A DNA stretch of 64,000 nucleotides from Ophiodon elongatus (taxonomy: Eukaryota; Chordata; Actinopteri; Perciformes; Hexagrammidae): positions 2,857,001 through 2,921,000 of the forward strand of contig JACSYO010000506.1 of NCBI GenBank assembly GCA_016806645.1, read 5' to 3'. Below, one piece after another: positions 1 to 10,767 of the stretch (positions within the stretch are counted from its first letter, which is position 1; every line of letters starts with the position of its first letter). The notes under the pieces were generated by a model that was not told where the DNA came from, ran no database searches, and worked only from the letters and a program-made list of their open reading frames with translations. The position numbers and the translations under genes were made by a program.

Positions 1-1425
1 TCATACCGTTTGAGGGCTAAAACGAATGACTTTTTCTGCCTTTGACGTCGTGATCGAGAATGTTTTTTTTTATGAATTATTAAATAGCAAAACAAAATTG
101 CCCGTCACAATTTTTTTTTAACTATATTTTCTACTTTTTTAATGAAAAATTTCTAATTTACAATGTTACGATGTTAAATCGAGTCAGTTGAGTGAGATTA
201 TGGAAACAAAGTTTGACATCTTTGCTTAATAAAGCACGATTAGCATTCTTTTGTTGATTATTTTATATTGATTGATTAATCAATGAATCCAGCAACAGTT
301 TCAGATGTATATTGTTTAACAGAGCAATAACATGCACCATTACAAGAACAGAAATAGAGCATTCTTGATATGTTATACTGTATTATTCAAGAGTCTATTC
401 AAGTGTCTTATTCCTTGTATATTTTATTACATTTTTGGTTCCAAACGGCAGATTTTTCGGAACTTCATTCTCCTAAAGATCCATCCTCATTGGTCACAAA
501 CTGTAATCAGTACTGTGGCATCTTAAACCATTTTTAATTCTGAGTTTCTGCCCCTTGTCTTTTACATGTGTGCTACTCCTCACCGTGCCTGCCCTGTTTT
601 CCCTCTACGGCTTACAAACAGATGTTGCTGCTGCTGCCAGACACCTAGAACACGTCACCTTCTATGAAGCATGAAAGACCAGCCTGACACGGAGAAAAGA
701 AACATTCCATGAATTTAATATAAGGCCGAAGCACTTTTTTGTAGCTTAAACTACAAAGCTAACTAAAAAACAGGCACCCGTTTCCATGAAAATGCTGAAA
801 TTATTGATGAAAACGTCTAGAAAACAGAAGGACACAGAGAAAGAGAGTGATGGTTGTTTCTCTTTTGCCCACTGACTGCTTGGCATAGTTCTGAAGAGCT
901 CAAAGGCCTCCCACAGCTACAAAAAAAAAAAAGCACTCTCCTCCTTCCCAGCCCTTCCTCTCTCCCTTTCCTTCTGCTCTCCTCTGCTTATCTCCTTGCA
1001 TTGCCGACACATTCGTCAAGTGGTGTGACTTCTCATTCATGCAAGCTTTATTGAAATCGAATAAGCAATCCATTGTTGACAAAGAGACGCGACAGGACAA
1101 AGATTTCAGACTTAAACTATAGATCTTTTCCTCCCTCTCTTTCTCTCTCGCCCCCTCTTTCTCCCCTCTCTGTCGCTCTCTCTCCCCTGCCTGTCTCTTT
1201 CTCTCTCCCCTTCTCTCTCCCCTGTCTGTCGCTCTCTCTCCCCTGTCTCTCTCTCTCTCTCTCCCCTCCCTGTCTCCTTAACACCACCTCTTAGTATAGC
1301 CTGTGTGTTAAAGTGTGTGTCTCAGATGACCCTGTGTGAAAGTTGAAACCCTCTTCATGTGCTTCTCTGTGTGTGCGGTGTCTTGGTTGCCCCTGTGCAA
1401 GTATATGTGTGCGTGTGTGTGTGTG

Positions 1426-1465
<40 letters not shown>

Positions 1466-2513
1466 CGTGCGTGAGATGCAGTTGGCTGCTCAGTGGGATG
1501 GGGGCGGATATGACTGGAGCTGGATTGACCGACTGGCAAGCAGCTCGACTGCTGCTGGGAATACTAACATGACACACTCGCAGACACACGCACGCACACA
1601 CACGATTATAGCCGACCAAATAATTCGCACACACACATCAAGCGACACGACCCACATGACCACACCAAACCTCTCCATGGCCCCCATCTATCAGTATCTC
1701 AACTGTATGAATGATTTAGCCTGAAAGGTGCCAAAACACAGCTGTCTTCAATCATAGATGCACACACTCCCATTCAGGTGCACGTAAATACACACACGCA
1801 CTCTGTTAACACTAACACACTCACACACGCACAAGAAGAGGGCTTAAAAAGAGGAGAAAAAATAAAAAAAGAAGGCATTTCACTTTAAATCTCTGCTGCT
1901 CGGGGGCTCAAGTGTTCAGTCAGATACTAAGGCTGAGCTACCAGATATTAAACATGCATGTGATGGGCCTGCAGGTTCACCAGCTGAAGCTCAGTGGAGA
2001 TCAATCTAAACATCAGACTTCGCTGGAAGAATACACGTATTGGGGCAAGTCTGGGACACTAAATGCTCCTTTTATCAACTCTTCAGATGATCCATATTAT
2101 ATTTGACTACTATTGTTACTAATTGTATTATTCAAATTATTCTTATGAATAATTGATCTTTTTATCCCTTTCACAATTATATTTCCGTGCACTATTCCTT
2201 TGCCTTCAGCCCGACTTAAAAATCTGGCTGGTGAGATGAGTTTTTCACCAGCTCAGACACCAAAATCCTTGCCACAGGCTAATGCAGGCTAAGGTTCATC
2301 CGCGAGTGTCAATTCTGTGATAAAGGTCCAAACGAAAATATGTTTGGCCAGAGGTTGCAGCGGATTGAAGTGCGAGGTGCAGAACGCATGAAAATAATCA
2401 CATATACCCAAATAACCTTCAGTGTTTTCTGTTCCTTTAAAGATGACTGCTACAGGTGCACTGGGGACAGCACACAGACAACACACACACAACAACACAC
2501 TACCCATGCATAC
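1..2513. other. Part of grin3b intron 1, no exon seen
   Basis: Because grin3b exon 1 ends at 2514 on the minus strand, this stretch should be intron 1. I see no second grin3b exon on the minus strand. It contains an AT-rich first kilobase, a C/T-rich run at about 1125-1275, and a (TG)n tract with GC interruptions at 1405-1473 flanked by scattered CA-rich sequence to about 1830. Open frames here come from the simple repeats. Confidence 0.6.
1405..1473. repeat. (TG)n microsatellite
   Basis: About 34 TG dinucleotides with occasional CG interruptions. It lies inside grin3b intron 1. Confidence 0.95.
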
Positions 2514-3047
2514 CTTAGTCACAAGAGGCTCTGTGTCCTCCAGGATGGAGATGAAGGGGATCTCCAGGAATGACGAGAGGAACTCCACCTGGATCAGCTC
2601 CTCCCGGGAGCGGGGGAAGGCGAGCACGGCGGACACCCCCCTGACCACCAGGTCCTGGCAGGCGCTCCGGGACAGCGACTCCGGGTCCCCTCCCGCGGGC
2701 GATCGAGCCACCATCTCCAGGCTCAAGTTGTAGGGCATCAGAGGGGGTGTTTGGGAGGCGGTCGTGGAGGAGTCTGCCCCTATGCTCTGGTGCCGGAGGC
2801 TAGCCAGGGCGCGGTTGAGCGCGTTTTGTATCCGTGCCGGCTGGCGGGTCGGCAAGAGCGCGCCGAGGCGCACGGTGTGTCCTATCCGGGAGAGGATGTG
2901 GCAAGGCTGAGGGTGCGGGAGGCAGGACTCGGGGGAGCAGAGGACGGTCAATAAAAGAAGCAGCAGTAGCGGTCTGGCGGAGAGGAAGAGGAGATGGGGT
3001 CTCCCGGGGGCGAGGCAGTAGGTCCAGAGTCCAGAGAGAGACACCAT
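2514..3047 (-). CDS. grin3b: NMDA receptor GluN3B-like subunit, first coding exon (partial gene)
   Basis: This exon encodes the N-terminus (178 residues) of a glycine-gated GluN3 NMDA-receptor subunit, a plasma-membrane ion channel of neurons. Residues 1-48 contain a leucine-rich signal peptide. The amino-terminal domain then begins with HPQPCHILSRIGHTVRLGAL, followed by PYNLSLEMV and VSAVLAFPRSREEL, all characteristic of GluN3 proteins. GluN3B is preferred over GluN3A because VRLGALLP is shared with GluN3B and the stretch between PYNLSLE and the next cysteine lacks the insertion seen in GluN3A. The reading frame stays open upstream to 3245, but it begins there with GTG and runs through polylysine; the first in-frame ATG is at 3047, with A at -3 and G at +4. 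The exon ends in phase 0 at AAG|GTATGC (donor 2513-2512). The rest of the gene is off the left edge. Which teleost duplicate this is cannot be told. Confidence 0.85.
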
Positions 3048-3375
3048 GCTGCAGCTCCGACACACAACAGAGGAGGACTGGGCTCTGCTCGGCGCGAGAT
3101 GGCATAGCTCCCCCTTTCTCCCGGCTCCAACGCTTTTTCTCGGACTTAATGGTTCTTTTCTTTCCCTCCTTTTTTTTTTTTTCTTCTTTTTCTGATGTGC
3201 GCTGTCGACGGTGATTTGCCGGCGTTTGGACGTTTCAGATCTCACCTCTCTTCAAAGTTTTTATGTCAACAGTAAAAGACGCACTTGTGAAGGAGACGAG
3301 AGATGAGCGCTCGCAGCTTAGAGCGGTCGCCCCGCTTCTGTCAGTCTCTGCTGGAGGAAGGCGCACCAGCTGTGA
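3048..3375 (-). promoter_or_regulatory. Probable 5'UTR and promoter region of grin3b
   Basis: This is the sequence directly upstream of the grin3b start codon. It is GC- and CpG-richer than the AT-rich surroundings, includes a homopolymer run (T on the plus strand, about 3170-3182), and borders a (GA)n(TG)n microsatellite at 3375-3473. I see no clear TATA box, so a CpG-type promoter is inferred from position and composition only. The transcription start is not defined. Confidence 0.35.
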
Positions 3376-3414
3376 AGAGAGAGAGAGAGAGAGAGAGAGT
3401 GTGTGTGTGCGTGC

Positions 3415-3447
<33 letters not shown>

Positions 3448-3473
3448 CGTGCGTGTGTGTGTGTGTGTGTGTG
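3375..3473. repeat. Compound (GA)n(TG)n microsatellite near the grin3b promoter
   Basis: About 12 GA units run directly into about 37 TG units containing CGCG interruptions. It lies about 330-430 bp upstream of the grin3b start codon. Confidence 0.95.
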
Positions 3474-5203
3474 AGTCCATGCGCCTGCCGGCCAATAATC
3501 TAACCTCTCACGGAGACTGCCTCTTGTTGAATTTTAATGAAATTTCGTTGGGTAACATTTCTTTTCGCTTCTTCGGGTCCCTTAGAGAATTTGCACTTAA
3601 TGTTTTCATTCAGAATTGAAACTATACGAGCAATCAAAGATGTGTCCTTGTCCTTGATTATTTTATGACTCGCATTGCATGAAAGACAATTCAATATAGA
3701 AATGAGTCTGCTGCCTCGGGAACCAGAGTTTCCTCTTGTATTTCTGCATTTAAGTGGACGATAATTTCACTTACCTCAAAATTCTTACTTTATACTTTAC
3801 CCTGTCACACATATTTCTAAAATCACTCACATTGAGAGCAGAAGAGTATTAAACTGCCCCCACCTATACATTTTTTCTCCCAAAAATGGGGGGTGGGGGG
3901 GTGGGGTTGGGGGAATTGGATGATGTTATAAATGGTGGTAATTTGTTTTGTGAGGTAATGGGACACTTATAAGCACCTTTGCAGCTCTGACCACAATGTC
4001 CCTGCCAGGTTGGCCAGCTCAAAGCTAATAGCTTGCTGAAATCTCAATTTTTCGCAGAGATTTATTCCCACTTCCTTCCTGCCATCCAAGTAGAACATTA
4101 TCCGTTGTGTAACCATATCTTTTCAGGACCATGGACAGCGCCAACGCCATAAAAGAGATCTACTGTGCATGCTAATTTGGCTTCATGCAAGGGACAGCAC
4201 TCAGTCCTCCCTTCAGTCATTCATTCTGCACTCACTTCTCTTTGCCACGATCTAATTTGCAATTGTTCGGGCAGAACATTCAGTATATGTCTAGCAGAAA
4301 TCTGACCAGTGGTGTGTGGCCCTTGTGGTCCCTACATTCTCTTTTTCTGATAATTCCTTTTTGTCAAGACAGCTCGCCATTGTTCTGCCTCTGCTCTTTT
4401 TCTTTTTCTCGCTCTCTGCGGCTTTGGCGTGGGGTGAAGCTGCAGGGACATTTCAGTGTGAGGTCTGACATGAAACGTACCTGTAGATAAAGCTATCACT
4501 GCCACTGTCTGCCTCACACACACACACACACACACACGCACACACACACACACCCATTCCCCGGGATCAACAAGTCATTTCACAGCCTACTGGGTGACCT
4601 GGTGTGATACCGGTATGGTTTACTGACAAATCTGAGTGTTTTCTTACCTTTCCTCTTTCTCCTCATGCTCGAGTTGCTGCATATAGAGAAAAGATGAAAA
4701 CCAACACTTTGGGCTTTGTTCTGCTGCAAAAACCAGCAACATTAAACTTGCATGGCTCCTCACACACATTCTCCCTCAGGTACCTGTTGAAGCTGGGCAG
4801 GAACAAGTACCAACTAAGTGTTTCCAGATGTATTATTCTCTGCATATGTTGTACACGGTGACGGTTGTTGGGTCAAGTCAAGTTCATCACAAGCTGCCTG
4901 ACAAAACAAATGCAAATGTTTGAATGTACCAGGCTGCTGAAGCTATTTTCTATATCCAAATGTCAAATTGTATCCACAAAAAAACAGAAAATACCAATAA
5001 TCAAATGATACCGGAACAGTTTCTTTTCTTACCGTATAATCATATTTGGGGACACATTATATTATTATCTAGAACTACCATATTATTTGAAGGCACTTTC
5101 AAAAAAATTCAATGGCTCAAATTTACTCTTTGGCTGAATGTCAATAACAGGATGATTATATATTATGCTGAATGCAGTGTATCACTTTAAGCCAGTAGAT
5201 TAA

Positions 5204-5234
<31 letters not shown>

Positions 5235-5678
5235 GCGATTCAGCCTTACAATATCTTAAAGAAGATAGAAACACACATGACAGTCTGAGGGTAAATAACA
5301 AGGATATAATCATCAATATATCATGTTTCAATGCAAGCTTGTTTGCTCAAAAGGAAAACCCAATTCCCAACTATAAACTTAAATCGGTTAAAAAAAAGAT
5401 TGCTGAATAATAAACCATACTTTAGACACAGACCACTCTTTAAAATAACGATTTGGTGACACAATATAAATATTGTTTGTTATTGTGTTGGTATATCTGA
5501 TGCCTTAACTCTTTAACACTAAATACCACTAAAGTAGCCCATCTAAATTAACATGGCCTTTTAAAAACTGTTTATTTTACTCTGTAAATGAGAAATCAAT
5601 AAAGCAATTATCTTAATGAGATCGCATTTATTATGTCAATTATAAAATCTATAGACATCTAAAATCAAACTGACTCCC

Positions 5679-5823
5679 AGGGCAAGATGCCCCTTTACAG
5701 TGGCTAATTTTACCCTAAGCTCTGATTATGCTTATGCATGCTAACATACTGAAATCACACTCAAACACCTCATATTCATTTTCCAGTCAATAGATAATGT
5801 TCTTAAGGGGGGCATCTTCCCCC
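5679..5823. repeat. Short inverted-repeat element, possible MITE remnant
   Basis: The left end GGGCAAGATGCCCCTTTA is an imperfect inverted match to the right end, whose reverse complement reads GGGGAAGATGCCCCCCTTAA, about 145 bp apart. The spacer is AT-rich and non-coding. This is the pattern of a small non-autonomous DNA transposon, but no target-site duplication is evident. Confidence 0.45.
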
Positions 5824-7008
5824 AATAGCCACCACAATGCACAAACCGCTCTAAAAATATGATCAAAATCACACTAAAAAGTCATAGAGCATGGATGACA
5901 GTCTTTTTTTCTTCTTAGATAAAGTAGTCCAAATCAAATCCACCATGAGAGTTGAAAAGAATTAGCTGTGAAATGAATTATATGCATTGTTAAGTATAGA
6001 CACTAAAAACTCCAGAGGCTGGTAAGTGGCTGTATGACGAATTGAAACATTGGGAGCACTGGGAGTAGATTTTCTTCAGCAGTAGGCATAAATACAACTG
6101 AGAGAAAAAAGGTAAACCCAGATGTAATTTTATTTTTGGGCAAGGTGACTTGTTTCCACTTGTTGCTCTCATGGATGGATATCAAGCCGTGTTCAAGAAT
6201 AGAACGAGAGTACAATTACATTGCAGCACCACAGCACATTCCAGGAGGAGGATGCTTATTAAGGGTCTCAAGTGTGATCGCAAACCCTCTTTGGCTTCCA
6301 ATCGCTGCACAGGGAGAGAGATGACTGGGACATGTCCTATGTTTGTCCCCAAAGGTTGTATACAGGTGTCCCACATGCACACGCTATCTGCATTACTGTT
6401 TCCTATTAACAGCTTCGTCCCCATGGGTGTATTTGTTTTGATTATGTACATTGTAAGGGATTAATATGGAGAATAGGATTAAGCAGGCATCAGAAACCTA
6501 ATTAAAGTAGCCCTTCATCTTTGCTAGCGGGGGCCACGTCTCAGTATCACTGTGCGAGATCCCTCCTCCTGTTCGCTCGTCACCTCCTGCCCTCTGTTTC
6601 TTCCACACCTCTCTCTACCTGCCTTCGGTCTTTGCATTTTAAATGTGCACACGTCTGCTCTTCATCCGTTCCCTTTTCGTTTATCTCCTCGGCTCCACCC
6701 CCTTGGTCCTGCCTTCACCTTCATCCCCATTTCCTCTGATCTTTTTCTCCCACTCCCTCACTCTCCAGCTTCCATATTTTGTGCCTCTTTGAGGCAGACA
6801 GCAAATTTGCCATTTGCCCCCAAATACACAAAACACACCATCCAACCACATCAGTGATTAATTCCTGAGCCGAAACCGCAATTACATTGGTAGAAGACTA
6901 CTGGAGAACATAGCAGTTCAGCTGAGGGGTGAGCCAACAACAACTGCCAATTTGAGTAAGGGTGAGTGCTCCTCTGTGTCTATGCATGTGTGCGCGTTGT
7001 GTGTGTGC

Positions 7009-7044
<36 letters not shown>

Positions 7045-7465
7045 GTAATCCTAAATAATCTGGCAGTACAAACCCAGGTACCACAGAGGCTGTTGAAATG
7101 CCAGGGAGCTGTGAGTTAGTATTCCTGGCACAGCGCTAAAGGCACTAATATCATCTTTTAGCACAATGCTCGCTAACAAGGGGCAAGACACAGGGCCGGG
7201 AGAAAGAAAGACACAGAGGAACGAAGGAAAGAAAAGAAGAAAGACGGACAAATAATCACGTGCAGCAAAGCTGGAAAGGGTTGTAAAGAGCAGGACAGAG
7301 AATGTTTAGGGAAGATTCAGCGTTGGCGTGTGTTCCGTCTTTAGAGTTGAAAGAAATTAACAACACAAGTTCATTCCTCGCAATTCCTTTCACCCTCTGC
7401 TCCCCCTGATGTACAAAGACACTGGTCTATGGAGAAAGACTTATCTGGAAGCAACAGCAGCACCC

Positions 7466-7774
7466 TGCATGTGTGTGTGCGTGTGTCTTTGTGTGTGAGT
7501 TTGTGTGTGGGTGTGGGTGTGTGTGTGTGTGTGTGTGTGTGCTGTGTGTGTGTGTCTGTGATTGTACATGTGTGTGGCAAAGTGCACGTATTGTGAGGGC
7601 TTATGCGTGCGTGTGTGTGTGTGAGTGTGTGTGTGCTGTATGCGTGTGACTGTATGTGTGTGGCAAAGTGCACACATTGTGAGGGCTTATGTGTGCGTGT
7701 GTGTGTGCGTGTGTGTGTGCGTGTGTGCGTGCGTGCGTGCGTGCGTGCGTGCGTGTGTGTGTGTGTGTGTGTGT
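7466..7774. repeat. TG-rich minisatellite/microsatellite array with internal duplication
   Basis: A long TG/CG-rich array. Two copies of a unit containing GGCAAAGTGCAC followed by ATTGTGAGGGCTTATG lie 86 bp apart (cores at 7576 and 7662), showing that the array grew by segmental duplication as well as slippage. The long open frames here are repeat artefacts. Confidence 0.9.
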
Positions 7775-7935
7775 GAGAGAGCGTTTGTGTGTTCCATATT
7801 CTGCCAAAGATTTCCTTGTTTTGTTTTCCATCCACTGCTCATGTGGCACCAGGTGGTTACAGGTTTCATTACCGTGGATTTGTGAAGGCTGTTTAAAGAC
7901 ACTAACCCCTAACCCTGTTATCATAGAGTGTATAT

Positions 7936-8217
7936 AAGAAGTGGACATAGTCACCGTGATGTCACCCAATGGTTTGTGGGCTACGATTTTGAAGACTTGA
8001 GTTTCGGTATTTTGGCTGTCGCCATCTTGGTTTTTGGCCGTTGCCGTCTTGGTTTTCTAGGACCAGAAGTGATACGAGAGGGTGGAGCAGAGTACAATAA
8101 AACGACATTTTCATGAATTCGAAACACACAGGGAAAGGTTTAAAGTTCAAAGACAAAAACACAGACAACTCCCAGACCAGACAACGCTGTGGTAGCGACC
8201 TGTCAATCACAAAGCAG
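7936..8217 (-). mobile_element. Dispersed repeat family A, copy 1 (truncated)
   Basis: This is one of three copies in the window. Reverse-complemented, it carries the marker CAAGATGGCGACAGCCAAAA, followed by CTCAAGTCTTCAAAA and TTGGGTGAC, which match the end of the copy at 18824-19265. On the plus strand, CGAGAGGGTGGAGC and CAACTCCCAGACC-like segments match the copy at 43913-44363. It lacks the distal half seen in the other copies. The sequence resembles a non-autonomous element abundant in fish genomes; its superfamily is not established here. Confidence 0.7.
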
Positions 8218-8289
8218 GTATCTTTTACATCCATGGCAGTCAGCCTGTTGGTCGCTTAGTCCACAACTTAGGTCCAGAGTCCAATATAT

Positions 8290-8845
8290 TACTTATACTA
8301 ACTATTGGATGGATTGCCATGACATTTTATACATGCACTCGTGTTTCCCAGAGGACAAAGCCTAATACTTTAATGATCCCCAACTTTTCCTCTAGCGCCA
8401 CCAGCAGATCAAAGTTTCAGTCAGTTATCCAGTAAAATATCTCAATATCTACTGGATGGATGGGCACAACATTTGATAAAAAAAACATTTATGTTTCCCA
8501 GATGACGTATCCTAACTTTTGCTGACTTTTCCTTTAAAGACATTTGTGTTTTAGAGTGACATGTCTCAAAAACTGTTGGTATAGATGTAGTTGGTATTCA
8601 TGTTCCTTTTAACTTTAATCACTTTTTTTTATCTTGTGCCACCATTAGGCAATACTGTATGTTCAAATATCTGCTAAACAAATTCCATTCCCCTCCACCT
8701 CAGCAGTACTTTCTGTGAGGAGTGAATTATCAAATGTTAGCACGCCAACATTGAAATGGTGAACATGTAAACATTCAGCTGAAAATCAGCCTGTTAGCAT
8801 GATGACGTTAACGTTCATCCCAAGCTACAGCGTCACCGGCCATAT
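8290..8845 (+). mobile_element. Dispersed repeat family B, degenerate copy
   Basis: The markers are ATTGGATGGATTGCCATGA, CCCAGAGGACAAAGCCTAAT, TCTAGCGCCACCAGCAG and, toward the end, ATGTTAGCACGCCAACATT followed by GGTGAACATG. I recognise this order of motifs as a very abundant non-coding interspersed repeat of perciform-type fish. It has no open frame. A short related fragment lies at 63520-63655. Confidence 0.6.
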
Positions 8846-10356
8846 AGCAACAACATCCCCAGTTAAATCAAATTAGCTTAATTTGCTGGTTTTTTTTCCG
8901 CTGGCAGGAAAGAAAAGCTTTTGAAACAGTTGAACCACGAGACACTAAAACTCTTCTGATGATCATAACAAAGAAATCCTTTTAAGTAGTAAATTATTTC
9001 ACATAAGAAGCTCTTAACAATTGAATATGATGCTGAAATATTCAGAGTAGAGTTAGCCAATGACGCATTTTAGTCTTCATATTTATGTACTTTTTGAATT
9101 GGGTGTGAATATTTTATGTCACTCGAGAACATTACTTACACAATGTACCATTCACGGACACGTGTGCAAGGGGCGTAGGCTTCGTTTCAAAATTGACACA
9201 AATTATTGTGGTGAAACTTTATGCGCAAATGTTTGCCTTTTCTGCATCAATTCATGGTGGAAATGTATTTGTTTTTGGAAAACACAAAATGTGGGCGCCA
9301 AATGACAATTCAAAATGCAGTAAGGCTCTAAGGTATTCTGTATTGCCTTCAGGTATTTTCTTATTCTCCTGTAGATCAACTTTGGATTTTCATTTAATGC
9401 TCAAGTTATGGGCATCATTTACTCTTCCACGTATCTTTTGTTGAGGAATGTAACCTCTTTAAATGTACATGTGGCACCTATTCACATCAATGGTAAATTA
9501 TTAAATATTCTCATGTTCTCACGTACAAAACTTCCAGCACATTCAGAATATACGCGACATATTTGTATTCTCACAGCTGGTTCTCCAAGCTTTCAGTTGG
9601 AGGTAGTGATGTAAATGTTCAAAATCTTGGGCGGACTTGGAAGAGAATTTCTGGATTCAATTGGTTATAATAAAATAATTTTGGTTATAATAAAGTCAAT
9701 TTAATTTTAATTTAATTTAAAAAAGTTGAAATAATAATATCAGCTGAGGAATTCTTGAATCAAATCACAGTCCACAGTCCCCCTGAGGAGTTGGCTGTCT
9801 ATGATCATTGACCCAGAAGAAGACACAGAATGGGTGTAGTTAATGGGGTTATATAGTTCAATAAAGAATGTGCATCTTCGCCTCTCATTGGCTCAGTTTT
9901 ACAACATATGGTGCGGCTAAAGTTTCACATGGCTATAATCAGCATTCCGATTGGTCGCTCCGGTCCATGGCTCCTGATGTCATCACTCTCCTCACACAGT
10001 TTTAGCAAAACAACCCCCCTCTTAGTGAAGTTGGTTTTATTGCTCTTTGTCTCTCGGAGTATCCATCCCCCTCTCGGCTTCTTATCTCATGCATTCCTGA
10101 AAGTCTAAGTTAGAAAACTCAATGTGGCCTTCTTCTATGTCACGCATACTCTTTCCCATAAGGCTCACTATTCCTTATTAATTATCCTTTTTAAGTATCG
10201 TAATTTATACATAGACATTCCTTATTTACAGTGTAAGTCATTTTAATTTATAACAACCTAACAGTAGGAGGAGCAAATCTCTCTATAACCAAGGGGGACA
10301 CAGAGACAGTGACACAGAGATACCAGTTAGAAGACATACGTAAAAATGCAGTCCAA
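8846..10356. other. AT-rich gene-free stretch with a promoter-like patch
   Basis: No gene seen. Near 9658-9700 a 15-bp unit TTGGTTATAATAAA(G) occurs twice. On the minus strand, between about 9960 and 9850, two CCAAT boxes (GACCAATC and GCCAATGAG) precede a TATA-like CTATATAACC, which resembles a promoter or LTR U3. Element ends could not be fixed. Confidence 0.4.
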
Positions 10357-10767
10357 CTTTTTACTAGGGATGCACCGATTCAGATATCGATAGATGACCT
10401 CATCTATCTCAGCCGGATTAGCTATCGATGACAGTATGCTCGAACTATTCAATTCAGGTGTATGTTTATGTACTATACAATTTATAAACAGAAATTTTGA
10501 TTCTTGTGTAAGTTTTGACCAATTTGTTGTTGCATTTAAAAGGTTTACACTTAAATCGTAAATTTTTTGACCACGTTGCTTTTGTATGATTTATTTTTTT
10601 AATAAATAACAATTCAGTAAATGTATATCCATGTATTTAATTTATTTTGCTGGGAAATATTCCACACAATGAGGCATACAGCTTATTAATCAAACACTGG
10701 CTATACCAACCCACAGGTATCAGTATTGGGACTGAAAAGGTCGGATCAGTGCATCTTTACTTTTTAC
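10357..10767. mobile_element. hAT-type MITE with perfect 8-bp target-site duplication
   Basis: A 395-bp non-coding element spans 10365-10759. Its left end is TAGGGATGCACCGATTC and its right end, reverse-complemented, is TAAAGATGCACTGATCC; these are imperfect terminal inverted repeats. Both sides carry the identical 8-bp sequence CTTTTTAC (10357-10364 and 10760-10767). Eight-bp duplications and TAGGGATGCACCGAT-type ends are typical of the hAT superfamily. The interior is AT-rich with no transposase frame, so the element needed an autonomous partner to move. The intact duplication suggests a relatively recent insertion. Confidence 0.88.

Larger units (their letters stand above)
3474..7935. other. 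Gene-free stretch with simple repeats
   Basis: No gene seen. Contents include a (CA)n tract at 4515-4553, an (ACT)n trinucleotide tract at 5204-5234, an inverted-repeat element at 5679-5823, a (TG)n tract at 6998-7040 and a long TG-rich array at 7466-7774. Between about 4860 and 6000 the sequence is strongly AT-rich. Open frames between 6521 and 6857 come from pyrimidine-rich low-complexity DNA. Confidence 0.6.

Noticed and set aside
2289..2513. Continuation of the grin3b frame past the AAG at 2514
   Set aside because: A good donor AAG|GTATGC lies there and the downstream translation has no GluN3 similarity; it is intron read-through.
3048..3245. Open reading frame upstream of grin3b ATG that would add 66 residues
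   Set aside because: The frame begins with GTG, has no ATG before 3047, and encodes polylysine and low-complexity sequence. The signal peptide and strong initiation context are at 3047.
7902..7918. CTAACCCCTAACCCTG telomere-like motif
   Set aside because: Only two imperfect units; too short to be an interstitial telomere, and it sits beside a dispersed repeat.
7371..7969. Several 80-150 codon frames made of Thr-His or Val-Cys repeats
   Set aside because: They are translations of (CA/TG)n arrays; the same pattern recurs at 1291-1634, 14600-15106, 26312-26773, 49833-50041 and 58103-58240.
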